From contig JAJDDB010000004.1 of assembly GCA_029260575.1 (NCBI GenBank), forward strand, positions 1 through 64,000: a stretch of DNA of 64,000 nt, in the 5' to 3' direction. Origin of the DNA: Phycisphaerales bacterium (GTDB taxonomy: Bacteria; Planctomycetota; Phycisphaerae; Phycisphaerales; SM1A02). Shown piece by piece: positions 1 to 9,196 of this stretch. Each line of letters begins with the position of its first letter. The first letter of the stretch is position 1. Below the pieces are notes generated by a model, which made no database searches, was not told the origin of the DNA, and worked only from the letters and a program-made list of their open reading frames with translations. Made by a program: the position numbers and the translations under genes.

Positions 1-1
1 G

Positions 2-289
2 CGCGCTGTTGCAGGCGACCGAGCGTACAGTTGTGAACGCATTCGAGCGTGGCTCGCGTTGCGCGGCATCGAAGCGGTGATTCCGACGCGACGCAACCAG
101 TTGCCCGAACCACTGAACAGAACAAAGTACAAGCGGCGCAACGTTGTGGAGCGCTGCATCGGCTGGTTGAAGTGTTGCCGACGACTCGCCACGCGCTACG
201 AAAAACTGGCGATGCACTACCTGGCGATGGTTAAACTTGCCATGATTCAACGCTGCCTGCGACTTCTCGATCCGTCAGACAGGGCCTAG
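2..289 (+). mobile_element. IS5-type transposase, C-terminal part (5' end outside window)
   Basis: An open frame enters from the left edge and ends at a TAG. It encodes the C-terminal part of an IS5-family DDE transposase. GDRAYSCERIRAWL carries the second catalytic Asp region, and IEAVIPTRRNQ is the usual following strand. RNVVERCIGWLK supplies the final catalytic Glu, followed by the family-typical RRLATRYEKLA. About 95 residues are visible. The N-terminal part, the left inverted repeat and the completeness of the element cannot be judged. No right terminal repeat is obvious downstream. The last 61 nt recur in diverged form near 39.34 kb. Confidence 0.8.
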
Positions 290-388
290 CACGGTATCAG
301 ATTGTCGCGGCCTACTACTGACCGTTTACATGCGCTGCTATGCAGATTACGTATTGAATTGGACGAGGTCAGGCTTCGTGTTCGTCAC

Positions 389-701
389 TTGATTCCAAGC
401 GTCAGTCGCGGATTCCGGAGCGCTATTCGACTACGTTCGGGTGTTTGATTTGAATTCTCGGATCTCAGCCGCATATTCCCAAGTTTTAGACTCTAACTCC
501 CGGGTTTTAGATTCCAAGACCCACGTTTCAGTTGCTGATCCCCGGGCGTTAGCCACTTACTCCCGGGAAAACGAACCTCATTGCCGGGTTTTGAACGCTT
601 GCGCCCGGGAGTTTGAGACGTTCGCCGTAGGTTACAAGTCTGTCTCCCGAGTGGCAGTAGCAAATTCCCGAGAGTCCGCGACTGATTCCCGGGTTTTGCG
701 C
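389..701. repeat. Degenerate tandem array, 21-nt period (array 1)
   Basis: From 450 to 701 the DNA falls into twelve consecutive 21-nt units without phase loss. Each unit has a variant of TTCCCGGGTTTT at the same offset, for example units starting at 492, 576 and 681. Looser copies with 19-23 nt spacing reach back to about 389. Because 21 is a multiple of 3, frames stay open on both strands and give artificial-looking heptapeptides: xxxSRVL on plus, KPGNxxx on minus. I do not regard these as genes. The remaining part of this gene-free stretch (290-388 and 702-760) holds nothing I recognise apart from a possible ribosome site before 761. Confidence 0.8.
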
Positions 702-760
702 GGTCAGTGTGCGCGCCTGTCAACGACCTCGAAACGAACCGCGCCCGTAAGGGAGCATGA

Positions 761-2431
761 ATGCTGTTCGAGTCTCTCGCGCGCGTGGTTTACGCAACCC
801 GCTTCCTCACGGGCGCGGCTCGTCAAGGCTCGCAATGGTCAACGACGTCGAGCAATCCTGCCGATAGCGACTGCATGACCACACCTGTCGTTTCGATCCT
901 CATCCCCAACTTCAACAACGGTCCATCGAGTGCCATTGATGGGCAGCGGGATTTCCTCGGCGACCTGCTGCAATCGCTGCATGACTCGCTGCACGATGAT
1001 CCCACGCCGGTGCAGATCATCATTGCCGATGACGGCAGCACCGATGAATCGCTCGAAACCGCCCGGCAGTGGTCGAATCAAACATGGACACAAGGTGGGC
1101 GGGAAGTCCATCCATTCTGCACACTCATCGAACTGCAGCACACCGGCGTGCTCAGCATTGTTGCCAATCGCCTCACGCACGAATCCAAGGGTGAGATTCT
1201 TGTTCGCCTTGATGGCGACATTGTCGTGCATACCAAGCACTGGGCAAGCGAACTGAAGCGCATCTTTGACAATGCACCGCCCGATGTTGGCGTGGTGGGG
1301 CCGTTGCAGCTTTCGCCGGATGGGTTTGTGCATTCTGCGGGAGACTGGCTGCTGCACCCGCGCGGCTATCACCACATAGCCCAGGGCGCAGCTCGCAGCG
1401 CGATCACGCGCAGTAGTGAAGTCGATCATGTGATGGGGTGTTTCTACTGCTTCCGCAGGAGTGTGTGGAACGCAGTTGGCGAATACGACGAAACAATTCT
1501 GCGCGGCCAGACTGTGGATTACACAATGCGGGCCCGCACCAAGAGTTTTCGTGTGTGGTGTGTGCCGACGATTGTGTTTACGCATTACCACAGCAAGCGC
1601 AAGCAACGCGACAACACTGCGGACAAGCAGGATGGTCTGCAGCAGACGTTGCAACGATTTCGCGACAAGTGGGGGTTCGATCGACTGGCTCCCGATCTTG
1701 ATGCGGCAGCCGAGCGCTATACAGGAACGCCGTTGCTGTGGAACGCGCGCGTGTTCGGGCCGAGGACTGACGAAACCCAAATGCAGACCACGCTGGAGAA
1801 TAGTCGCTGGACGCAGTACGCAGACAACGAAGCGCTGCAGGCCGGAATCGGCACGCAGGTTGCAGTGGCATTGCAAGCAATCAACGAGCACCAACAAGAC
1901 GGTCCGATTGTGCAATACGGCTGCGGCGATGGGTTGGTCTGTCACCTGCTTGCGCAGCGCGGCGTGTACATGGTCGGCATCGACAGCAGTGAATCCAAAC
2001 TCTCAATCGCCCGGCAGATGACGGGTGCGGTGCACTATGCAGATTCTCCGCCGACATTTATTCAACAGTCCGATCCGCAGCACCTACCGATCGAAACCGG
2101 CGAAGCATCATGTGTCTTGCTACTCAACGTTCTGGAGCGGCATCCGAATCCGGTCGGACTGTTGAAGCAATCGCATCACGCGCTGCGTCCGGGCGGCTGC
2201 ATTGTTCTCACCTCAACACCTCGGCAGCAGGCGATCGACAACGACAATGATCACGTCTGTCTGTTCCGCGCGCACGAACTGGATGCGCTGCTGCGCAATG
2301 TGAATCTGTTTGATGTGCCGAATGAAGCGCCGCCAGACACAGCAGTGGGCATGGTGCGTGTGCTGCGAAGTCGCAATACGGTCAATGCGCAGCCGGGCGG
2401 CGCGGCGGTCGTGTTATGCGCGGGGTCGTAG
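761..2431 (+). CDS. Family 2 glycosyltransferase fused to a SAM-dependent methyltransferase
   Basis: The predicted 556-aa protein has two enzymatic halves. The GT-A domain begins at VVSILIPNFNNG (about residue 43), continues through IIADDGSTDESL, and has a DGD metal/nucleotide motif in VRLDGDIVVHTKHW. After about residue 370 a class I methyltransferase follows, with VQYGCGDG as the SAM loop and ALRPGGCIVLTSTP as the post-motif strand. Such fusions usually act in surface polysaccharide or glycan modification; the substrate is unknown. The start is uncertain. ATG 761 has an AAGGGAG site 7 nt upstream, while ATG 875 begins right at the conserved domain and may be the true start. The gene stands alone after repeat array 1. 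Confidence 0.85.
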   Translation: MLFESLARVVYATRFLTGAARQGSQWSTTSSNPADSDCMTTPVVSILIPNFNNGPSSAIDGQRDFLGDLLQSLHDSLHDDPTPVQIIIADDGSTDESLETARQWSNQTWTQGGREVHPFCTLIELQHTGVLSIVANRLTHESKGEILVRLDGDIVVHTKHWASELKRIFDNAPPDVGVVGPLQLSPDGFVHSAGDWLLHPRGYHHIAQGAARSAITRSSEVDHVMGCFYCFRRSVWNAVGEYDETILRGQTVDYTMRARTKSFRVWCVPTIVFTHYHSKRKQRDNTADKQDGLQQTLQRFRDKWGFDRLAPDLDAAAERYTGTPLLWNARVFGPRTDETQMQTTLENSRWTQYADNEALQAGIGTQVAVALQAINEHQQDGPIVQYGCGDGLVCHLLAQRGVYMVGIDSSESKLSIARQMTGAVHYADSPPTFIQQSDPQHLPIETGEASCVLLLNVLERHPNPVGLLKQSHHALRPGGCIVLTSTPRQQAIDNDNDHVCLFRAHELDALLRNVNLFDVPNEAPPDTAVGMVRVLRSRNTVNAQPGGAAVVLCAGS

Positions 2432-2713
2432 CGTAGGGAACTGGCTGTAGCCCGCTCACCACTATGCCAGGGTCCGACCGTCCGGACAATTTGAGTGGAA
2501 TTCGACCTGCCGGTGTATCAGCAAGCCGCTTCTTTGTATGGGATGTACCGCTGAGACCGCTAAACATGACCAGATAATGCGGGTCGAGCCAAATGATTCA
2601 CTGAATTGGAACAATCTCGGAGTCGGTGCGGTTCATGAGACTCGAACGGACCTTGATTTGCGGGACCTGTCAGGATAGTTGGGACACGGCTGGACGTGTC
2701 AGGAGTCAGGGCG

Positions 2714-4339
2714 ATGCCTCAGCGATTTGCAACGTGGATGAAATTCATTTCGATCGGCCTGATTCTGGTGAGCGTGCTGGTTATCGCGCGATCGCTGCCC
2801 ATCAATCAATGGATCGAAGTGCTGGAGAACTGGCTGAACACTCTTGGATGGTGGGGCCCGGGAATTTTTGCGGGGATTTACATCATCGCAACAGTATTGC
2901 TGCTGCCGGGGTCTGCGTTGACGCTGGCTGCGGGCGCGATTTTTGGGTTATGGATCGGCCTTGCAGCAGTATCAGTCGGCTCGACACTTGGCGCAGGCGC
3001 TGCGTTTCTGATCGGGCGCTACTTTGCCCGTGGAGCGGTGCTGCGCATGGCTGAGCGCAATTCCAAATTCGGCGCAATCGATCGCGCCATTGGCGAAGGC
3101 GGATGGAAGATCGTCGCAATGTTGCGCCTTTCGCCGGTCGTGCCGTTCAACCTGCAAAACTACATGTACGGCCTGACCCCGATTCGCTTCTGGCCGTACT
3201 TGTTGACGAGTTGGATTGCAATGTTGCCGGGCACGTTCTTGTATGTGTACATCGGGTACATCGCGCGGCAGGCAGCGGCAGGTGATGGCGGCGGCGGCGG
3301 ACAGACCGGCAAGTGGATATTCCTCGGCGTTGGTCTGCTGGCGACAGTGGTTGTGACACGATACATCGTCAAACTCGCACAGAAACAACTTGCGGAGCAA
3401 TCGGACATGCCAGATGAATTGCAGGAAACAACAGACGAACAACAGCCGAAAGCTGCTGAATCCAAAGCAGCCGGCGGATGGCGCGTGGCGCTGCCACCGG
3501 CGCTTGCAGTCGTCGCGATAGCTGCAGCAGCATTCATGTGGATAAACCAGGAGCAGGTAGCAAACGCATTATCCTTTGGTCCACCGCGGGTGACTCCTGA
3601 AGAAACGTATGAACGCAAACCCGATGGCCCTACATTCGATCATTCGATATTTGATGCGATTGTTACCGCTCACGTTGATGATGACGGGTGGGTGGATTAC
3701 GCAGCAATAGTCGCCGATCAGTCAGGTCTGGATGAATATCTTGGGCAGCTTGAGAAAGCGCCTTTTGATGAACTTGGCAGAGACGAAAAGCTTGCACTGC
3801 TCATAAACGCCTACAACGCTTTTACGATCAAACTCATTGTCGATAATTACGACACCGTCAAGAACGCTTCGGACGGGATCAAAGCGATTCCTGGTGACGA
3901 GCGGTGGGATGCCAAGCGATGGCGCGTCGGCACGTACACGTGGTCGCTCAATCAGATTGAGCACGAGCAGATTCGACCGAATTTTGCCGAGCCGCGCATT
4001 CACTTTGCACTGGTATGCGCTGCGGTTGGATGTCCGCCGCTGCGCAATGAAGCCTTTGCTGCGGATAGTCTTGATGCGCAGCTCGAAGAGCAAACGCAAT
4101 ATGTGCACAGCTATGCAACGTGGTTTCGTTTCGATGCTGACGCATCCAAAGTACATCTAACGAAGCTGTATCAGTGGTACGGCGGCGATTTTGAGCAGTC
4201 GGCAGGTTCCGTGCTGCAGTATGTTGCACAATACGCGCCGGCACTGAGGAGCGCGCTGGAAGAAGGCAATTCGCCGACGACGCAATGGCTGGACTACAAC
4301 TGGAAGCTTAACGATGTGACCAACCGTCAACCGCGATAG
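2714..4339 (+). CDS. TVP38/TMEM64 (VTT) membrane protein fused to DUF547
   Basis: The 541-aa protein starts with a TVP38/DedA-type membrane domain: several hydrophobic segments, a re-entrant-like stretch rich in Gly (GSALTLAAGAIFGL), and the RLSPVVPFNLQNY motif typical of VTT proteins. After a further membrane segment near residue 270 it continues into a complete DUF547 domain (about residues 300-520) with INAYNAFTIKLI and FALVCAAVGCPPL. ATG 2714 is chosen because AGGAG lies 8 nt upstream; an in-frame GTG at 2696 has no such site. It heads an apparent operon with the flavoprotein (48 nt downstream) and the glycosyltransferase. VTT proteins move lipids or small solutes; DUF547 has no established role. 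Confidence 0.85.
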   Translation: MPQRFATWMKFISIGLILVSVLVIARSLPINQWIEVLENWLNTLGWWGPGIFAGIYIIATVLLLPGSALTLAAGAIFGLWIGLAAVSVGSTLGAGAAFLIGRYFARGAVLRMAERNSKFGAIDRAIGEGGWKIVAMLRLSPVVPFNLQNYMYGLTPIRFWPYLLTSWIAMLPGTFLYVYIGYIARQAAAGDGGGGGQTGKWIFLGVGLLATVVVTRYIVKLAQKQLAEQSDMPDELQETTDEQQPKAAESKAAGGWRVALPPALAVVAIAAAAFMWINQEQVANALSFGPPRVTPEETYERKPDGPTFDHSIFDAIVTAHVDDDGWVDYAAIVADQSGLDEYLGQLEKAPFDELGRDEKLALLINAYNAFTIKLIVDNYDTVKNASDGIKAIPGDERWDAKRWRVGTYTWSLNQIEHEQIRPNFAEPRIHFALVCAAVGCPPLRNEAFAADSLDAQLEEQTQYVHSYATWFRFDADASKVHLTKLYQWYGGDFEQSAGSVLQYVAQYAPALRSALEEGNSPTTQWLDYNWKLNDVTNRQPR

Positions 4340-4387
4340 CGCGGCTTCGTTGAATTTGTTTTCGATTCTTGAACAGAGGAGTTGGCG

Positions 4388-5950
4388 GTGCAAAACGTAG
4401 CCACAGAGACAGTTGAAGCGCAGCGTATCATCGAAGATTTACCACAGACCGCTCCTGCTGATGAGCACAATCGCACGTTGGTGTCGAACGTACACCCACA
4501 GGACTGGATCAATCCGAAACCAAGCGGGCGGTACAACATGGTTGTCATTGGAGCTGGCACAGCAGGTCTTGTCACTGCGGCCGGGGCTGCGGGTCTTGGC
4601 GGGAAAGTCGCATTGATCGAACGCGCGTTGATGGGTGGCGACTGTCTGAACGTGGGTTGCGTGCCTTCCAAGGCGCTGTTGCGCTGCGCTCGAGCCGCCG
4701 CCGACGTGCGCGATGCTGGGGAATTCGGCGTGAACGTTGCAGGTGGATACGAGGTTGATTTTCCTGCGGTCATGCAGCGCATGCGCAACCTGCGGGCGTC
4801 GATCAGTACTCACGACTCGGCAAAGCGATTTACCGAACTTGGCGTTGATGTATTTATCGGCGATGGAAAATTCACCGGCCCGAGCACCATCGAAGTCGGT
4901 GGGCAGCAACTGGAATTTGCTCGCGCATGTATCGCCACCGGCGCGCGGGCAGCTGCGCCGCCAATTCCGGGACTTGAAGACGCAGGGTATCTGACAAACG
5001 AAACGGTTTTCTCCCTGACCGAGTTACCGCAACGCATGGCAGTGATCGGCGCGGGGCCGATAGGTTGTGAGATGGCACAGGCCTTCGCGCGGTTTGGAAG
5101 CAATGTCACGCTTATCGAGTCGGAAAGTCAGATCTTGATCAAGGAAGACCCCGATGCCGCGGCTGTGGTGGAACGAGCACTGCATCGAGACGGTGTCACG
5201 ATTCAATGCTGCGGCAAAGCAGCCAGCGTCGCGCGAAACGGCGACACCCGAACAATCACACTGCAAACACCCGAGGGAACAATGACGCTTGATGTCGATG
5301 CAGTTCTTGTTGCCGTGGGCAGAGCGCCCAATGTGGAAGGGCTCGGGCTTGAGAATGTCGGTGTCGAATTCGACAAACGTAAAGGCGTCACTGTCGATGA
5401 AAAACTGCGAACGACCAACAGCAAGATCTTTGCTGCAGGCGATGTTGCGTATAAGTATCAGTTCACGCACACAGCGGATTTCACAGCTCGTATTGTGCTG
5501 CGCAACGCGTTGTTCTTTGGCCGCTCCAAAGCAAGCGATCTCATCGTGCCGTGGTGTACATATACCGATCCCGAAATTGCCCACGTTGGTCTGAATGAAG
5601 CAATGGCGGCCGAGCATAACGTCGAGATCGACACAATCAGTATTGACATGGGCACGGTCGACAGGTCCATCCTCGAAGGCGACACCGACGGACTGTTGAA
5701 AGTGCACCTGAAGAAGGGGTCGGACATCATCGTCGGCGCGACGCTCGTCGCCAGGCATGGCGGTGACATGATTTCAGAACTCACACTTGCAATGCAGTCA
5801 GGCACAGGACTGAAGACTGTAGCCAACACGATCCATCCGTATCCGACCGTTGCCGAAGCGATTCGCAAGGCTGGCGATCAATTCAATCGCAGCCGTTTGA
5901 CTCCTTTCGTCAGCAAGATGTTCGAGCGACTGCTTCGCTGGCGCCGTTAA
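4388..5950 (+). CDS. Mercuric-reductase-like FAD/NAD(P)-dependent disulfide oxidoreductase
   Basis: This is a class I pyridine-nucleotide disulfide oxidoreductase of about 520 aa. It shows the FAD-binding VVIGAGTAG, the redox-active pair in GGDCLNVGCVPSK, the NAD(P) loop VIGAGPIGCEMAQAF, the second FAD motif IFAAGDV, and a C-terminal dimer-interface HPYPTVAEAIR. The Hg-binding Cys pair at the extreme C-terminus of true MerA is absent (the end reads MFERLLRWRR), so mercury reduction is unlikely. About 45 extra residues precede the FAD domain. GTG 4388 fits AGGAG at 4377-4381. The gene lies between a VTT-DUF547 gene and a TIGR04283-type glycosyltransferase, a neighbourhood seen with this subfamily in other bacteria (from memory). 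Confidence 0.88.
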   Translation: MQNVATETVEAQRIIEDLPQTAPADEHNRTLVSNVHPQDWINPKPSGRYNMVVIGAGTAGLVTAAGAAGLGGKVALIERALMGGDCLNVGCVPSKALLRCARAAADVRDAGEFGVNVAGGYEVDFPAVMQRMRNLRASISTHDSAKRFTELGVDVFIGDGKFTGPSTIEVGGQQLEFARACIATGARAAAPPIPGLEDAGYLTNETVFSLTELPQRMAVIGAGPIGCEMAQAFARFGSNVTLIESESQILIKEDPDAAAVVERALHRDGVTIQCCGKAASVARNGDTRTITLQTPEGTMTLDVDAVLVAVGRAPNVEGLGLENVGVEFDKRKGVTVDEKLRTTNSKIFAAGDVAYKYQFTHTADFTARIVLRNALFFGRSKASDLIVPWCTYTDPEIAHVGLNEAMAAEHNVEIDTISIDMGTVDRSILEGDTDGLLKVHLKKGSDIIVGATLVARHGGDMISELTLAMQSGTGLKTVANTIHPYPTVAEAIRKAGDQFNRSRLTPFVSKMFERLLRWRR

Positions 5951-5967
5951 GCGTGGTTCACCGTAGA

Positions 5968-6822
5968 ATGCACGTACAGCAGCAGCCTGCTGTCGGGAGC
6001 GTGCACGTGCATTCAGTTACGAACAACCATGCGGATTCGACAGCACGCAACGGCGCGCCGATCTCGATCATAGTTCCGACGCTGAATGAGCAGCAGCATC
6101 TCAACAGCACGCTCAAGCATCTTTGCGCACTACACGCAGGTGAGATTATCGTTGCCGATGGCGGGTCGAGCGATGACACAGTGCAGATAGCGCAGGCACA
6201 TGGCGCGAAAGTTGTGCAGTCGCAGCCGGGGCGCGGCACCCAGTTGAATACCGGGGCTGCCGAGGCGACGGAACAGACGCTGCTGTTTCTTCATGCCGAC
6301 ACGATGCTTCCTGCGACCTTTCATGAAGAAGTTGTGCGGATTCTGGCCCAACCGAACGTCAGCGCAGGCGCGTTCCGCTTGTGTGTTGATTCAAATCACT
6401 TTTCACTGCGCATCATCCAGGCATGCGCCAATCTACGTACGCGCTACCTGCAATTGCCGTATGGCGATCAGGCGCTGTTCATGACGCGCGAGATGTTTTC
6501 TCGGGCGGGAGCATTTCCGCAATATCCCGCCATGGAGGACTTCTGTATGGTCAAACAGTTGCAACAGTTGGGCCGGGTCGCAATGAGCGAACATGCGGTC
6601 GTTACATCTGCCCGGCGATGGGAACAGCGGGGGCCGTGGCGGACGACTGCGCTGAATCAGTTGTGTGTACTTGCCTATCGACTCGGCGTTTCCCCGCAGC
6701 GCATTGCCCGGTGGCGCTGCCAAGCAAGCAGGTGCGTTACTGCTGCGGCGCCGATGCGTGGTCAACCCAACGCACAATATTCAGCAGTAGATTCCGAGCG
6801 GAATCCGTCGTATAGCCGCTGA
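5968..6822 (+). CDS. TIGR04283-type glycosyltransferase (arsenosugar-type family 2)
   Basis: This GT2 enzyme starts its domain at ISIIVPTLNEQQHL, has EIIVADGGSSDDT and then GRGTQLNTGA...LFLHADT. That order is characteristic of the TIGR04283 group, named for arsenosugar biosynthesis but also found outside it. The usual family end (YRLGVSPQRIARW) is followed here by about 40 extra residues that overlap the 3' end of the opposite-strand DUF4159 gene by 86 nt. ATG 5968 is used; a GTG at 5953 and a GTG at 6001 after GGGAGC are alternatives. It is third in the 2714-6822 operon. No radical-SAM ArsS or arsenic methylase is visible nearby, so arsenosugar synthesis is not supported here. Confidence 0.82.
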   Translation: MHVQQQPAVGSVHVHSVTNNHADSTARNGAPISIIVPTLNEQQHLNSTLKHLCALHAGEIIVADGGSSDDTVQIAQAHGAKVVQSQPGRGTQLNTGAAEATEQTLLFLHADTMLPATFHEEVVRILAQPNVSAGAFRLCVDSNHFSLRIIQACANLRTRYLQLPYGDQALFMTREMFSRAGAFPQYPAMEDFCMVKQLQQLGRVAMSEHAVVTSARRWEQRGPWRTTALNQLCVLAYRLGVSPQRIARWRCQASRCVTAAAPMRGQPNAQYSAVDSERNPSYSR

Positions 6823-9190
6823 CACCCCAGGAGGGTTGATCAAGCAGTGCATGTGACACATCTTCGCGGCTTAGCAGCACGCGTGGTTTGTCGTCGACGA
6901 AGATTGCCCGCACGCGCGGCGTTGTTTCTCTTGCTCCGAAGGTCTGCAGTGCGAACGGTCTGTATTGCACGCGCCCTAAATCCATTGCTTCTGTAATACC
7001 ATCGCCGGTTATGATCGCTTGGCGAAACAGCGACTGTGGTGGTGCCTTGAAGAGTTCCTCAAGAACCTTCTCTGCTGCGGTCGTAAATTCGCCGACGCCG
7101 CCAACTGTCTCAAACAGAATTGTTCCGCCGGTTTTGATGTACGCCTCAATTGCCAGTTGCTCTTGTACAGTAAAGACATGCGGGTCGACGCCGGTTACGA
7201 TGACAAGATTTGGCTGCGGCTTCGTCTCATGCAACGCTGACAATGCAACAGTTGTCACCCGTATCGGCTGACCGAATCGGGATTGCACTGCATTGCGCCA
7301 TTGCCGCAGCGCCACCGGTTCAGCATCCCAGTTTCCGTCGTAGAGAGCCCGCGAAATTGTGAACGTGTTTGCTTCGCCAGCAGGTTCTGCAGTATTTGTG
7401 GCAGGTTTTCCGAGCGCGATGAGGCGCAGCTTGGGCGCATTGAATTCTGATGCGTAGAAATACACGTTCGCAGCGACCTGTTCCTGCGCAGAATCGCTGA
7501 TCGCGCGCGATTGAAATGTTCGTGAGATGTCCATCGGCGAGATAATGATCAACTCGCGCACTCCATTGGACAAACCCTTGAGCGGCACACGCCGACCATG
7601 CACGGGCGCGAGGGTGTACGCCCAGTGATCCGGCGGGAGATTGCGCCATTCGTACTGCGGATACATGATTCGACCGGCCTCTTCGATTGAATCAGCAAAG
7701 CTGCGCTTGGCACCTTCGTTGACCGCCAGCAAAAGGCCGCCGTGATCGAGATACGTCTTCAGCGCAACAAGTTGCGGAATGTTTGGTTTGGCGATTACAG
7801 CGTCGACCGGTTGTTCACCGCGAGATTGCTGGCCAAGGAGTTTTCGCGCTTCAACAGCAAGCCGCTGCGGATTGACGTTCGTTTCACCCAGCCACGGCAG
7901 CGGTTTATCCGAAGCCAGGTACAACATCGGCGCATCCAGCCAGGTCTCGGGTCCGGCTGCGAAGTCGACGATCTGCCAGCTGACCATTGTCTCGGTTGAG
8001 TCGCTGATGAATGCGGTAAGGTTGGCGACATCGCGCGGCCGGTTATTCCAGTGCAACTCGTCGATCTGCAGCTTGTTGATCGCAATCGGCGACCGTCCCC
8101 GGCTGAGGAACATCAGCGCAAACGCAAGATGGTGATTGCGAATCAGCCCGGCTTTCGCGTTTCCGCCAACGTGTTCGTGTACGGTCATGGTGCGCGTTGG
8201 TTCATCCCAGTTGCACAATCTGCGGATGAGTTCTGCAGCACCTTCGCGGAACCAGTCGTGCTCGCCGAAGTATCGGTATCCGCTTGCCATACCGACGCGT
8301 TCGACGCCGTACAGATAGTAATAGAAATCCGCATCGCGACCGGGATTCTGCGTCGGCGAGAAGTTCTCCGCCATCCATTTCAAGGCCAGGTCGATCGAAT
8401 GTTGGTGTCGGGACTCAACTCGCCGGGGCAGCTTTACGGATTCTTCTGCATGCAGGTAGTCTTGCGTGATGAACAGCACCGTCAGACCCGCTGCCGTCAT
8501 CGAACCGCGCGGCGGCGAGGAATTCGCTCGATAGTTCCATCCACCATCCGCAAGCTGCGATTCGATATACGCTTCTTCGAGCATGCGCCAGTAGCGCGCA
8601 TCACACTCGACGCCGCGCTTCGCTGCTTCCCACAAGCCGAGCGCGCCGTATTGACGTAAGGACTGATCCTGCCGTGATGCATTGGGTTGCTGCGTATACC
8701 CCCAGCCGCGCACGCGCTCGCTGAACCCGTCAATCAACCACTGCTGATCCTTCTCCAGATTCGGGTGATACTTCTGCGGCAGTTTTGCCCAGATGTGGGC
8801 GCGAATCGCCACCGCATACGTCCCGCTCATGCCGGACGTCTCAAGATCGTCAATCGCATCGCGCAGGCGCGGGTTCTGATACGACTCACCTGCATACAAC
8901 AAGGCAAGCGCACACAGCGCGGTGTACCCGCCTGTCTGATTTTCATCACCGTGCGGGTTGTACGACCACCGAGGCGGATCCCAGAAATGCTCCGCATCCT
9001 TGCGGGTGTACAACTCCTCGACGATCGCTTCAATCGCCCGCAGCACGTGTTCATCAGTCAGCGCATCAGCAGCAATCTGTGGCAGCTCATCCTGCGCAGT
9101 TGCCGGCGACTGTACCGTCAATAGCGCCGCAGCGAGCGCGCACCACAACGCTCGCAAGTGCTTCTTCGGAATGCGTGTTTCTTCGGGCAA
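6737..9190 (-). CDS. DUF4159 protein with prenyltransferase-like N-terminal helical repeats
   Basis: An 817-aa exported protein. The N-terminus (RALWCALAAALLTVQSPATAQ) is a signal peptide. Residues of about 60-350 contain repeats of the squalene-cyclase/prenyltransferase alpha-toroid type (GGYTALCALALLYAGES, DGGWNYR). The C-terminal half is a DUF4159-type domain (WAYTLAPVHG and following), a fold found mainly in planctomycetes and related to gatase-like periplasmic modules. The track start is a TTG at 9190; a later TTG near the signal peptide is possible. It lies 6 nt after sppA and is probably cotranscribed with it. Substrate and activity are unknown. Its 3' end overlaps the convergent glycosyltransferase gene. 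Confidence 0.85.
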   Translation of the reverse strand: MPEETRIPKKHLRALWCALAAALLTVQSPATAQDELPQIAADALTDEHVLRAIEAIVEELYTRKDAEHFWDPPRWSYNPHGDENQTGGYTALCALALLYAGESYQNPRLRDAIDDLETSGMSGTYAVAIRAHIWAKLPQKYHPNLEKDQQWLIDGFSERVRGWGYTQQPNASRQDQSLRQYGALGLWEAAKRGVECDARYWRMLEEAYIESQLADGGWNYRANSSPPRGSMTAAGLTVLFITQDYLHAEESVKLPRRVESRHQHSIDLALKWMAENFSPTQNPGRDADFYYYLYGVERVGMASGYRYFGEHDWFREGAAELIRRLCNWDEPTRTMTVHEHVGGNAKAGLIRNHHLAFALMFLSRGRSPIAINKLQIDELHWNNRPRDVANLTAFISDSTETMVSWQIVDFAAGPETWLDAPMLYLASDKPLPWLGETNVNPQRLAVEARKLLGQQSRGEQPVDAVIAKPNIPQLVALKTYLDHGGLLLAVNEGAKRSFADSIEEAGRIMYPQYEWRNLPPDHWAYTLAPVHGRRVPLKGLSNGVRELIIISPMDISRTFQSRAISDSAQEQVAANVYFYASEFNAPKLRLIALGKPATNTAEPAGEANTFTISRALYDGNWDAEPVALRQWRNAVQSRFGQPIRVTTVALSALHETKPQPNLVIVTGVDPHVFTVQEQLAIEAYIKTGGTILFETVGGVGEFTTAAEKVLEELFKAPPQSLFRQAIITGDGITEAMDLGRVQYRPFALQTFGARETTPRVRAIFVDDKPRVLLSREDVSHALLDQPSWGVSGYTTDSARNLLLNIVRWVDHASAPQQ

Positions 9191-9196
9191 TCCGTT

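Noticed and set aside
450-701. CRISPR array
   Set aside because: The period is 21 nt in total, units are degenerate and there are no spacers of CRISPR length; no cas genes are present.
493-723. 76-codon frame with heptapeptide repeats KPGNxxx on the minus strand
   Set aside because: It is the translation of repeat array 1, with no ribosome site or homologue I recognise.
839-1945. 368-codon open frame antisense to the glycosyltransferase gene
   Set aside because: It is entirely opposite a well-supported gene, has no recognisable domain, and long antisense frames are common at this base composition.
4388-5950. Mercury resistance gene merA
   Set aside because: The C-terminal Cys pair and the N-terminal metal-binding domain of MerA are missing and no mer genes are adjacent.
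5968-6822. Arsenosugar biosynthesis gene
   Set aside because: The family is named for this role but no arsenic methyltransferase or radical-SAM partner is in the window.
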